Shown here: positions 1 to 7,496 of the stretch, piece by piece
Numbering within the stretch: position 1 is the first letter of the stretch
Layout of the letters: each line of letters opens with the position of its first letter
Notes under the pieces: generated by a model
The model's database searches: none
What the model saw: only the letters and a program-made list of their open reading frames with translations
What the model was told of the DNA's origin: nothing
DNA from: CAYZIB01 sp964478425
Lineage (GTDB): Bacteria; Bacillota_I; Bacilli_A; Acholeplasmatales; WRBM01
Direction: 5' to 3'
Assembly (NCBI GenBank): GCA_964478425.1
Contig: CAYZIB010000004.1
Coordinates: 1 to 64,000, forward strand
DNA: 64,000 nucleotides
Position numbers and translations under genes: made by a program

Positions 1-1609
1 AGAAACAAATATAGTTATAGCTAATATTTATAAAGGATTACCTGTAACAAGTATTGGAGATGCTGCATTTTATTATTGTGAAGCTTTAGAAAGTATAACG
101 ATCCCAAATAGTGTAACAAGTATAGGATATTCTGCATTTTTCAGATGTAGTTCATTAATTAGTATAACAATCCCAGAAGGTGTAATAAGTATCGAAAAAT
201 ATGCACTTTCTGGATGTAGTAGTTTAACAAGTGTAACTATTCCAAGTACTATAACAAATATAGAAAAAGATGCATTTGCTGATTCTGAAAATTTAAAAAA
301 TATATATTATGGAGGAACAATAGAAGATTGGTGTTATATAAAATTTACTGATGAATGTCCTAACCCAATTGACTATACTTCAAATTTTTATATGTTAGAT
401 GAAAATAATGAATATAAAGAAGTAACAGAAATAAAAATACCAGAAACAATAACAAAAATAGGAAATTATCAATTTTATAACCTTAGTAAAATTACATCAA
501 TAACTATTCCAGAAGGTGTAATAAGTATAGGAGATGCTGCATTTTATAATTGTACTAGTTTAAAAAGCATAATAATCCCAAGCAGTGTAACAAGTATAGG
601 AGAAAATGCATTTTATAGTTGTGGATCATTAACATCAGTAAAATTTGCAGAAAATTCACAATTAACAAGTATAGGAGATAGAGCATTTTATTATTGTAAA
701 GCTTTAGAAAGTATAACAATCCCAAATACTGTGACAAGTATTGGGAGAGCTACATTTATGGAATGCAATCAATTAATGAGTATAATATTTGAAGAAAAAA
801 GCAGGTTAAAAAGTATAGAAGTAAGTTTATTTTATAATTGCAGTAATTTGAAAAGTATAGCAATTCCGAGTAGTGTAACAAGTATTGAAACTTATGCATT
901 CTTTAATTGTACTAGTTTAATAAATGTATATTATGAAGGAACAATAGAAGACTGGTATAATATAGAATTTAGTGTTGATTGTTATTATCCAGGGAAATAT
1001 GTTTATATATTAGATGAAAAGAATGAATATATAGAAGTAACAGAAATAATAATACCAGAAGCAATAACAAAAATAGGTAATTATCAATTTTGTAACTTTA
1101 CAAAAATTACATCAATAACAATCCCCAGTAGTGTAACAAGTATCGAATCAAATGCATTTTATAATTGTGCTAATTTAGCAAATGTATATTATGAAGGGAC
1201 AATAGAAGATTGGTGTAACATAGAATTTAGTAATGAATATTCTAATCCAATGAGATATGCGCAACATATTTATATGTTAGATGAAAATAATGAATATAAA
1301 GAAGTAACAGAAATAAAAATACCAGAAACAATAACAAAAATAGGTAATTATCAATTTTATAACTTTAATAAAGTTACATCAATAACAATTCCATCAAGCG
1401 TAACAATTATAGGAAGTTATGCATTTAAATATTGTACTAGTCTAGAAAGTATAATAATCCCATCAAATGTAACAAAAATAGGGAAATATGCATTTTATGG
1501 ATGCTATAGTTTAACAATATATTGTGAAATAACTGAAGAACCAATATTATGGAGTGGTCAATGGAATGCTCAAAATTTTCCAGTCGTTTGGGGATACAAA
1601 ATTAGTTAA
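1..1609 (+). CDS. BspA-like leucine-rich repeat surface protein, 5' end outside window
   Basis: The reading frame is open from base 2, so the gene begins upstream of the window; the ATG at 392 is internal. The product is built of LRR_5/BspA-type repeats of about 23 residues, with motifs such as SITIPSSVTSIG, AFYNC and L.SI. A larger module recurs: LRRs, then a YYEGTIEDW-type motif, then a YMLDENNEYKEVTEI-type linker (near 310-490, 935-1110, 1190-1380). The C-terminus ends in a WN..FPVVWGYKIS-like tail with no membrane anchor visible. BspA-like proteins are usually surface-exposed and mediate adhesion in gut and oral bacteria; that role here is inference. The signal peptide cannot be judged because the N-terminus is missing. 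Confidence 0.9.
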   Translation, partial: ETNIVIANIYKGLPVTSIGDAAFYYCEALESITIPNSVTSIGYSAFFRCSSLISITIPEGVISIEKYALSGCSSLTSVTIPSTITNIEKDAFADSENLKNIYYGGTIEDWCYIKFTDECPNPIDYTSNFYMLDENNEYKEVTEIKIPETITKIGNYQFYNLSKITSITIPEGVISIGDAAFYNCTSLKSIIIPSSVTSIGENAFYSCGSLTSVKFAENSQLTSIGDRAFYYCKALESITIPNTVTSIGRATFMECNQLMSIIFEEKSRLKSIEVSLFYNCSNLKSIAIPSSVTSIETYAFFNCTSLINVYYEGTIEDWYNIEFSVDCYYPGKYVYILDEKNEYIEVTEIIIPEAITKIGNYQFCNFTKITSITIPSSVTSIESNAFYNCANLANVYYEGTIEDWCNIEFSNEYSNPMRYAQHIYMLDENNEYKEVTEIKIPETITKIGNYQFYNFNKVTSITIPSSVTIIGSYAFKYCTSLESIIIPSNVTKIGKYAFYGCYSLTIYCEITEEPILWSGQWNAQNFPVVWGYKIS

Positions 1610-1719
1610 ATAACTAGCAATATAAAAATAATAATTATAAGATTAAAAAAAGTTTAAGTAATTTAATTTTGCTAACGATTATTATTTAATTTTGATATAA
1701 ACAAAAGGGGGCAAAAATT

Positions 1720-2103
1720 ATGAATAGTATAGAATTACTAAAAGAATGGAAAGAAGAACCTTATAAAGAAATTTATAATATTATAAAGGAACCTATATCA
1801 CCTAACTATTTTGACATAGAAAATGTTGATATTAAAGAATATAAAATTGACGATTATCGCAATATATTAACAATAAAATTTATGAAGAATAATGTAGATT
1901 TTGAATTCATATTATATAAAGCAGAAGTTAATAATATAATACAAGAATATTTTAATGATGTTACAATTCGTGTGCAAAATCAAAAAGATAGAATGGATTT
2001 TGCAGTTATAAAATCAAATGAAATTATTAAAATAATTAATTACGGTAATGGAAGCATAAAAACTGATGAAAATATAAAAGTAGATTTTTATGCATATAAA
2101 TGA
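1720..2103 (+). CDS. hypothetical protein, 127 aa
   Basis: I do not recognise the family. It begins with a good ribosome-binding site (AAAGGGGG about 7 bases upstream) and encodes a soluble, charged protein without signal peptide, membrane segment or cysteines. Alternating hydrophobic residues suggest a small mixed alpha/beta fold. It opens the accessory island that also contains two GIY-YIG-type proteins and repeated RNA-like elements, 55 bases ahead of the next gene. It may be a small immunity or antitoxin-like protein, but nothing in the sequence shows this. Confidence 0.7.
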   Translation: MNSIELLKEWKEEPYKEIYNIIKEPISPNYFDIENVDIKEYKIDDYRNILTIKFMKNNVDFEFILYKAEVNNIIQEYFNDVTIRVQNQKDRMDFAVIKSNEIIKIINYGNGSIKTDENIKVDFYAYK

Positions 2104-2157
2104 TTTTATTTAATAATTTTCTATAAGTAATTGTAAAAAATAATGAGGTAAATAATT

Positions 2158-2625
2158 ATGATTAATAAAATTATAAATGCAATGGAATATATTGACAAAG
2201 TTATTAAAGAAATAGATACAAATAAAAAAGAAACAGATAAAATAAAGTATATTTATGACAATTATAAAATTGAAAATCTTGGATGCCCACATATTGCACC
2301 TAAAAGTTTGCCAAAAGGTTCTTGTGCAGTTTATATTTTTATTTATAATAAAGAGATCTTAAAAATAGGTAAAGTAAATGAAAAATCAAATGCAAGATTC
2401 TGTACTCAACATTATGGATTTAATGCACGAAGCACTTTAGCTAAATCAATATGTAAAGATAAAGAATTTATTGATAAAGGTATTAATGAAGCAAATGTAA
2501 AAGAATGGATGCTTAATAATTTACAAAGAGTTAATATAATAATAAATTCTAATAAAGCTGCAATTAATTTAATAGAATCAATGTTACATTATATATTTTT
2601 ACCTCGATATGAAGGAGATATATAA
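2158..2625 (+). CDS. GIY-YIG-like small protein, 155 aa
   Basis: Residues about 55-155 resemble a GIY-YIG fold: a CAVYIFIYN strand, then ILKIGKV in the place of the YIG strand, an R..TQHYGFNARSTLAKSI helix region, and a late acidic residue in LIESMLHYIFLPRYEG, which matches the usual ES..H....P.YEG end of such domains. The first 50 residues look helical and charged. GIY-YIG proteins cut DNA by a single-metal mechanism; whether this one is catalytic is uncertain, as the canonical GIY tyrosine pair is only partly kept. The start is supported by GAGGT 10 bases upstream. The first RNA-like repeat follows 33 bases after the stop. Confidence 0.65.
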   Translation: MINKIINAMEYIDKVIKEIDTNKKETDKIKYIYDNYKIENLGCPHIAPKSLPKGSCAVYIFIYNKEILKIGKVNEKSNARFCTQHYGFNARSTLAKSICKDKEFIDKGINEANVKEWMLNNLQRVNIIINSNKAAINLIESMLHYIFLPRYEGDI

Positions 2626-2658
2626 AAAAAAGTAAAGCAAATCTCTTAAAGCTTTATT

Positions 2659-2760
2659 CGTCCGCTCATATGACGTTAATCTGGAGTGTTGAAAAGGAAA
2701 CGACTTAGAAAACCGAAGTAAACGTAAATTCTTTAGGATAGGTATCGTTATTCCATCCTA
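2659..2760 (+). ncRNA. putative structured RNA element, copy A
   Basis: This is one of three related segments in the island. Visible structure: CGTC (2659-2662) pairs with GACG (2672-2675) around a CGCTCATAT loop; a purine-rich stretch containing AAGGAAACGAC follows; a 3' hairpin pairs TAGGAT (2734-2739) with ATCCTA (2755-2760); and its loop carries TCGTT (2745-2749), which can pair with AACGA (2699-2703) as a pseudoknot. A short T-rich run follows, so in this copy the last hairpin could also terminate transcription. It lies in the 398-base gap 2626-3023. I do not recognise it as a known family; the strand is inferred from the shared features. Confidence 0.6.
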
Positions 2761-2893
2761 TTTTTCTTAAATAATTAATTCGAATAAAAAAATCTATCAA
2801 ATATAAAATGAAAATATAAATTATGATTAAAAATTTTAAAGCATGTTAAAAATAGATGAATACAATGCATTTTAATTAGTGAGGTAATAAATT

Positions 2894-2986
2894 ATGAATA
2901 ATGTTAAATTACAAACTCCTTGCAAAGAAGAAGTAAAAAAATTAACAACTATAGAAGTGTTTGAGAATAATAGTTTAGTAAAATAA
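2894..2986 (+). CDS. possible 30-aa peptide
   Basis: An ATG at 2894 is preceded by GAGGTAATAAATT, the same kind of ribosome-binding site used by the neighbours, and opens a 30-codon frame ending TAA. The peptide is charged, has one cysteine and no membrane segment. It may be a true small gene, or a remnant of a larger gene degraded next to copy A of the RNA-like element. No function is assigned. Confidence 0.35.
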   Translation: MNNVKLQTPCKEEVKKLTTIEVFENNSLVK

Positions 2987-3023
2987 ATGTTGTAATTACT
3001 ATAGAAAATGAGAGGTACAAATT

Positions 3024-3707
3024 ATGAAAGCAGAAACTGTTGAATTTATTAATGTTGGAACTACTGTAGAAATAGAAAAAGAGCCAAAAGTTATTAATAA
3101 AAAAATAAAAAAACATCAAACAAACGGAATAATAATAACTAATGAAATGCTTGAAGATGCTAATCAAAAAGTTAAATCAACTATTAATTATGGTAGAGAA
3201 GATAGTTTGATTACTGATTGTTTTGTTAGATTTCCTGAGAATACTGATGTAACAATAGTAGCAATGAAAATAGGATTAATTGACATTACTAACTCTACTC
3301 ATATTTCTCAACATAAGTCAAAAATAAGTGCAGTAGAATTAGCTGAATGTATTGTTAGAATTAAAGACATTGATGAAAGAATTAAGAATGGTGATCCAGA
3401 GGTTGTTAATGAAATTGCTAGAAGTAATGGTAAAATCAACTTATTTTCTTTTGCTTCTAAATACTGTTGTTATCACAATAAAAACTTATATGGTAAAGAC
3501 GATTATTCAATATTAGACACAGTACTAAAAAAACATCTGCCAGATTATTTTGATGATATAACAACTCGTCAAATTCAAAAATGGCAAGAATCTTATGATT
3601 ATAAATCATATAATGATTATTTAACTAGAAAGTTAGATGAACTTAATATCACCATTGAATTTAGAAAAAGAAAAATTGACCATTTTATTTGGTTTAATCA
3701 TAGATAG
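3024..3707 (+). CDS. hypothetical protein, 227 aa
   Basis: Soluble protein of unknown function. The first 50 residues are charged and probably disordered. Residues about 145-165 contain an FSFASKYCCYHN motif followed by YGKDDYSILDTVLKKHL, a pattern I associate with uncharacterised proteins in variable genomic islands (a helical domain with conserved S, K, Y, C, H, N and an acidic residue); that association is from memory and weak. The start is supported by GAGAGGT upstream. The gene lies 16 bases before the LEM-3-like endonuclease gene and is probably co-transcribed with it. Confidence 0.7.
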   Translation: MKAETVEFINVGTTVEIEKEPKVINKKIKKHQTNGIIITNEMLEDANQKVKSTINYGREDSLITDCFVRFPENTDVTIVAMKIGLIDITNSTHISQHKSKISAVELAECIVRIKDIDERIKNGDPEVVNEIARSNGKINLFSFASKYCCYHNKNLYGKDDYSILDTVLKKHLPDYFDDITTRQIQKWQESYDYKSYNDYLTRKLDELNITIEFRKRKIDHFIWFNHR

Positions 3708-3723
3708 TTTTTGAGGTTAATTT

Positions 3724-4485
3724 ATGGAAAAAATCAAATATTTTAGCAATGAAGTAATTAAAGAATTAAAATACTATGTTTATAGATTAGTTGATCCACG
3801 TAATGGTGAAACCTTTTATGTTGGAAAAGGGAAAGGAAATCGTGTATTCGCACATGTCAACTGTTCTTTAAGCGACTACCATGGTGTAAATTATTTATTT
3901 AAAGATGAAGATAGTTACAATTTAAAAATTGACAGAATTAGAAATATTATAAATGATGGGTTGGAAGTGATATATATAATTCAAAAATATGGTTTAGAAG
4001 AAAGAGATGCTTTTATTATTGAAAGTACATTGATTGATGTATATTCAATTGATAATTTACTAACTAATAAAATAAAAGGATTTGACTCAGATAAAGGCCC
4101 TATCAATGCTTTAACTTTGGAAAGAAATCTTGCTTTAAAAGAATATGAAGATAGTATAGATAATCCAGAGTATATGATTATTAAAATAAAAGAATATTAT
4201 CTAAGTCAAAGAGGATATAGCATTTATGAAACTGTAAGGTCTGCATGGAAATTAAATGTTGAAAAAGCAAGAAAATATAAATATGTTTTAGCAGTTATTG
4301 ATGGTATAGTTCGTGAAGTATTTGAAGTTTATGAGTGGCATCCAAATGAACAAGGAGATCGATATGAATTTACTGGAAAGCAAGCTGATCCTGTAGTAAG
4401 AAATAATTTTATTAATAAAAAAGTCCCATCAAAATATAGAAAGAAAGGACAAGCTAGTCCAGTTCTTTATTATAAACCAGAGTAA
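3724..4485 (+). CDS. LEM-3-like GIY-YIG endonuclease family protein
   Basis: The N-terminus carries a LEM-3-like GIY-YIG domain: YYVYRLVDPRNGETFYVGKG at about residues 18-37, then GNRVFAH with the conserved arginine and histidine, and a later acidic helix ERDAFIIESTLID at about 96-108 that supplies the metal-binding glutamate. The C-terminal third (about 170-253: AWKLNVEKARKYKYVLAV, VREVFEVYEW, F.GKQAD...R..FINKKV) is the usual partner domain of this bacterial family. Such proteins are predicted DNA endonucleases, often on islands; biological role unknown. It follows the 227-aa gene by 16 bases. Two copies of the RNA-like element follow it. Confidence 0.85.
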   Translation: MEKIKYFSNEVIKELKYYVYRLVDPRNGETFYVGKGKGNRVFAHVNCSLSDYHGVNYLFKDEDSYNLKIDRIRNIINDGLEVIYIIQKYGLEERDAFIIESTLIDVYSIDNLLTNKIKGFDSDKGPINALTLERNLALKEYEDSIDNPEYMIIKIKEYYLSQRGYSIYETVRSAWKLNVEKARKYKYVLAVIDGIVREVFEVYEWHPNEQGDRYEFTGKQADPVVRNNFINKKVPSKYRKKGQASPVLYYKPE

Positions 4486-4540
4486 AAACTGTTATAGTGC
4501 TATTTCTTTTTAATAGTGTTAATAATATATTTATATTAAT

Positions 4541-4638
4541 AGCCCGCTCATATGGCGTTAAACATGGAGAGTGGAAAGGAAGCGACATAGAAAACCAAGT
4601 ACCGTAAACATGATGATAGGTATCGCTATTCCATCATT
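4541..4638 (+). ncRNA. putative structured RNA element, copy B
   Basis: Second copy of the element. The 5' stem is GCC (4542-4544) with GGC (4554-4556), where copies A and C have CGTC/GACG: a T-A pair became C-G. The pseudoknot pair is AGCGA (4581-4585) with TCGCT (4623-4627), where A and C have AACGA/TCGTT: an A-T pair became G-C. The 3' hairpin is GATGAT (4612-4617) with ATCATT (4633-4638). These paired changes show that structure, not the linear sequence, is kept. The copy lies in the 586-base gap 4486-5071, downstream of the LEM-3-like gene. Confidence 0.6.
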
Positions 4639-4734
4639 TATTATTAATAATTTTGAAGAAAATATAGTTAGTTTAAAGGTTAATAAAGAAGTTGTAGAAA
4701 GAGTAATTAGAGAATTTTTTAATTAATATTTATA
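4639..4734. other. spacer between RNA copies B and C with possible degraded ORF
   Basis: The spacer has no gene with a ribosome-binding site. One frame stays open from an ATG at 4613, inside the last hairpin of copy B, to a TAA at 4724-4726; its last 25 codons look protein-like (acidic and hydrophobic alternation). This may be the tail of a gene interrupted by copy B, or chance in AT-rich sequence. Beyond this, the 586-base gap holds only copies B and C, an AT-rich promoter region and the SAM riboswitch. Confidence 0.3.
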
Positions 4735-4832
4735 CGTCCACTCATAAGACGTTAAACTTGGAGTATGGAAAGGAAACGACTTAGAAAATCAAGTACTGTA
4801 AATTTAGGAATAGGTATCGTTATTCCATCCTA
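4735..4832 (+). ncRNA. putative structured RNA element, copy C
   Basis: Third copy, 96 bases after copy B. CGTC (4735-4738) pairs with GACG (4748-4751) around CACTCATAA; AACGA (4775-4779) can pair with TCGTT (4817-4821) in the loop of the 3' hairpin; TAGGA (4805-4809) and ATCCTA (4827-4832) close that hairpin with one bulge. Shared unpaired blocks with the other copies include GTTAA, TGGAG, GAAAGGAA and AGGTATCG. It is followed by a short AT-rich stretch with no gene, then the SAM riboswitch region. Confidence 0.6.
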
Positions 4833-4897
4833 TATTTTAAAAAAATAACAAATGAGAACACCAAATTATGATTTCATTATAAAAGTTTATAAATATA

Positions 4898-4926
4898 TTT
4901 ACAAATATAACATCTAGATTTATAAT
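4898..4926 (+). promoter_or_regulatory. sigma-A-type promoter for SAM-riboswitch transcript
   Basis: TTTACA (4898-4903) and TATAAT (4921-4926) are separated by 17 bases just ahead of the SAM-I aptamer. Transcription would start near 4932, trimming the longest possible P1 helix to about six pairs. Confidence 0.55.
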
Positions 4927-4928
4927 AG

Positions 4929-5016
4929 ATATGCCATAAAGAGAAGACGAGAGACAAGCTCTATGACTCTTCAGCAACCGCAATTTGTAAGGTGCTAAAA
5001 CTTGTTGATGGTATAT
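4929..5016 (+). promoter_or_regulatory. SAM-I (S-box) riboswitch aptamer
   Basis: The S-box core is recognisable: GAGAAGACGAG, GCTCTATGACT, TCAGCAACCG and AAGGTGCTAA occur in the right order and spacing. P1 is ATATGCCAT (4929-4937) with ATGGTATAT (5008-5016), one G-U pair. The 3' side of P1 overlaps an antiterminator strand, TTGATGG (5005-5011), that can pair with CCATCAA (5031-5037). SAM binding would hold P1, release the terminator strand and stop transcription before the transporter gene. Confidence 0.92.
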
Positions 5017-5026
5017 AATTAAAATA

Positions 5027-5052
5027 AATTCCATCAATGATGGAATTTTTTA
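5027..5052 (+). terminator. SAM-riboswitch-controlled terminator
   Basis: AATTCCATC and GATGGAATT form a 9-pair stem with a 3-base loop, followed by a T run. The 5' arm is shared with the antiterminator partner CCATCAA, giving the mutually exclusive switch. Confidence 0.9.
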
Positions 5053-5071
5053 TTTAAAAGGAGAAAAAAAT

Positions 5072-5968
5072 ATGAATTGGTTAATCTTAGCATTATTAGG
5101 AGCATTAGCAACCTCCCTTACAACTATTTTTGCAAAAATAGGTATAAAAGATGTAAAATCAAATTTTGCTACTACATTTAAAACAGGTATAGTTATTATA
5201 TTTTGTATTATAATGTGTCTTATTACTAACAGTTTTAAAGAAATTGATAAATTAACATTAAATAATTATTTATTTTTAATATTATCAGGTATATTTACCG
5301 GATGCTCATGGTTATGTTATTATAAAGCATTAAAATTAGGAAATATCAATAAAGTTGCCCCAATTGATAAATCAAGTTTTATTTTAACAAGTATCTTATT
5401 TTTAATTTTTTTCTATGATGCTACTACTAAAAATGGAAATATATTAATTATAATTATGCTTTTTTTATCTATGATATTAATGCTTTTTGGAACACTTTTA
5501 ATGATTGATAAAAAAGCGGATACATCAGAAACTTCTAAATTATATTTGTTTTATGCTATATTATCAAGTGTATTTGCAAGCTTTGTAGCTTTATTTATTA
5601 AAATAGGATTAAAAGGTGTAAATACTAATTTAGGAACACTTTTAAGAACAATTGTTGTATTTATCTTTGCATTAATAATTACAATATCTAAAAAAGAATA
5701 TAAAGATATTAAAAATATAACAAAAAAAAGCTATCTATTTTTAATATTTTCAAGTATTGCTACTGGATGTGCATGGTTATTTGAATATTATGCATTAAAT
5801 ATGGATAATGTAAATCCTGTTGCAGTTAATTCAATTAGTAAACTATCTATTTTATTAACAATGTTTTTTTCATATTTTTTCTTAAAAGAAAAATTTAATA
5901 AAAAACAATTGTTAGGATTATTTTTACTTACTCTAGGTATTATATTAATCATAATTTTTAGTTTATAA
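5072..5968 (+). CDS. EamA/DMT-family transporter under SAM riboswitch
   Basis: A 298-residue membrane protein with about ten hydrophobic segments in two homologous halves, as in EamA (drug/metabolite transporter) proteins. Each half has the internal signature ATSLTTIFAKIG / VFASFVALFIKIG near its start and SGIFTGCSWLCYYKAL / SSIATGCAWLFEYYAL later. Because expression is controlled by a SAM-I riboswitch, the cargo is probably S-adenosylmethionine, methionine or a related compound; rickettsial SAM transporters belong to the same superfamily, which supports SAM import. The substrate is inference. A strong AAAAGGAG precedes the ATG. The next gene starts 37 bases later with its own promoter-like TATAAT. 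Confidence 0.9.
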   Translation: MNWLILALLGALATSLTTIFAKIGIKDVKSNFATTFKTGIVIIFCIIMCLITNSFKEIDKLTLNNYLFLILSGIFTGCSWLCYYKALKLGNINKVAPIDKSSFILTSILFLIFFYDATTKNGNILIIIMLFLSMILMLFGTLLMIDKKADTSETSKLYLFYAILSSVFASFVALFIKIGLKGVNTNLGTLLRTIVVFIFALIITISKKEYKDIKNITKKSYLFLIFSSIATGCAWLFEYYALNMDNVNPVAVNSISKLSILLTMFFSYFFLKEKFNKKQLLGLFLLTLGIILIIIFSL

Positions 5969-5984
5969 ATTTTAAAAAATATTA

Positions 5985-5990
5985 TATAAT
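5985..5990 (+). promoter_or_regulatory. -10-like TATAAT close to the start codon of the DUF2130 gene
   Basis: TATAAT lies 15 bases ahead of the ATG at 6006, with CGGTGA between as ribosome-binding site; the transcript would have a leader of about 10 bases. No clear -35 box is seen. Confidence 0.35.
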
Positions 5991-6005
5991 TAAATCGGTG
6001 ATAAC

Positions 6006-7394
6006 ATGAAAAAAATAAATGTAATTGTTAAAGAAAAAACAATATTAGAAATACAAGAAGATGCTTTTAAAGGAGATATAATAGATTTAACAGAACTATT
6101 ACATGTTGATACATCATTTATTTTAAAAGCAATTGAAAATAATAAAGATATAATATATCAACAAAAATTAAATGAATTTAAAAATACATTAAATATTGAG
6201 CATGCTGCAGAAATTAAATTATTAAAATCTAAAATTGATGAATTAAATAAAATAAATGAATTTAATTTGAAATTAAAAGAAGATGAAATTAAAAATAAAT
6301 ATATTGAAAAAATAAATGATTTAGAACAAGAAATAAAACAATTAAAAAAAGAAAATGAATTAGAAATTAGTTTATTAAAAAATAATAATAAAACTGAAAT
6401 ATTAAATCTTAATCATGAAAATTTAATTAAATTAAATGAACTTGAAAATAAATATAATAATATTATTAATAATTTAAATTTAGAAAAAAAAGAATCAGAT
6501 TTAAAAAAAGAATTAGAATTAAAAGAATTTAAATTAAACGAAAAATTAAAATATGAAAACGAAATTAAAGAATTAAATGAAAAATATCTAGAAGAAATAA
6601 GAAAAAAAGAAGAAATAATTAATAATTTAAATCTTCAAAAATCAAATATGAATGTAAAACAAACAGGTGAAAACTTAGAAGCATGGTGTGATAATGAAGT
6701 AAAATCATATATGCAAAATGGACTTTTAAACTGTACTTGGGAAAAAGATAATTTAGTTATAAAAAATGAATTTGATGAAAAAGGTTCAAAAGCTGATTAT
6801 ATATTTAAAATATATGCTGATAACACCCATAATGAATCTTTAATGTTAGCTTCAATTTGTCTTGATATGAAAGATGAAAATCCTACATCTAAAACAAAAC
6901 AAACAAATGAACACTACTATAAAAAACTAGAAGAAAATAGAATAAAGAAAAATTGTAAATACTCAGTTTTAGTTAGTAATTTAGAGTTAGATAAACCTAA
7001 TATTTTACCAATATATAAAGTTTTAGAGTATGAAAATATGTATGTTGTTAGACCTGGATATTTAATGGTATTTTTAAATATGATTACATCACTAACAACA
7101 AGATTTGGTAATTTATTATTAGAGAAAAATAATGAAACTCTTTTATTAAAATCAAAATTAGAGTTAATAGATGAATTTGATAAAATTAAAAAAACCTATT
7201 TAGATGATCAATTAGATTTACTAGAAAAACAATTATTATTAATTTTAAAATCTTCAGATCAAATAAAAAAAGCCGTAAATGATATTGATAATACATGCAA
7301 TATAATCAAAGCAAGATATATTAATAATATCTTTGAAAAAATCAATAAATTTGAAATAAAACTTAATAAATCCATAATAAAAAAATTAGATTAG
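6006..7394 (+). CDS. DUF2130 coiled-coil protein, 462 aa
   Basis: Residues about 45-210 form a long charged coiled coil (heptads of L/I with K/E/N). Residues about 214-365 match the DUF2130 domain: GENLEAWCDNEV, a KGSKADYIFKI strand, CLDMKDENP, then YSVLVSNLEL and YVVRPGYLMVF. DUF2130 has a predicted PD-(D/E)XK-type nuclease core; here D/K residues in KADYIF and DMKDEN are candidate active-site positions. The C-terminus is helical again. The function of the family is not established; domain links to phage and recombination proteins are known. A clean hairpin terminator follows, so it is a single-gene unit. Confidence 0.8.
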   Translation: MKKINVIVKEKTILEIQEDAFKGDIIDLTELLHVDTSFILKAIENNKDIIYQQKLNEFKNTLNIEHAAEIKLLKSKIDELNKINEFNLKLKEDEIKNKYIEKINDLEQEIKQLKKENELEISLLKNNNKTEILNLNHENLIKLNELENKYNNIINNLNLEKKESDLKKELELKEFKLNEKLKYENEIKELNEKYLEEIRKKEEIINNLNLQKSNMNVKQTGENLEAWCDNEVKSYMQNGLLNCTWEKDNLVIKNEFDEKGSKADYIFKIYADNTHNESLMLASICLDMKDENPTSKTKQTNEHYYKKLEENRIKKNCKYSVLVSNLELDKPNILPIYKVLEYENMYVVRPGYLMVFLNMITSLTTRFGNLLLEKNNETLLLKSKLELIDEFDKIKKTYLDDQLDLLEKQLLLILKSSDQIKKAVNDIDNTCNIIKARYINNIFEKINKFEIKLNKSIIKKLD

Positions 7395-7412
7395 CCCTTA
7401 ATAGGGCTTTTT
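7393..7412 (+). terminator. Rho-independent terminator after DUF2130 gene
   Basis: AGCCCT (7393-7398) pairs with AGGGCT (7403-7408) around TAAT and is followed by TTTT. The stem starts in the stop codon. Confidence 0.85.
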
Positions 7413-7496
7413 AATTGGTTCAAAATTCTTTCATAATATATCTTTTTTATTTAAAAAAATATATAATATCATAAAAAGTATAAAGGAATGATTTTT

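Noticed and set aside
2659..4832. CRISPR array formed by the three repeats
   Set aside because: The copies are ~100 bases, diverged, irregularly spaced and separated by genes; no cas gene is present.
2659..4832. Protein-coding reading of the repeated element (a shared IGI.IPS reading at the 3' end)
   Set aside because: Indels of 1-4 bases between copies shift the frame, while helix pairing is preserved by paired changes.
4837..5037. Open frame on the - strand over the SAM riboswitch
   Set aside because: The region is explained by the aptamer and terminator; no ribosome-binding site on that strand.
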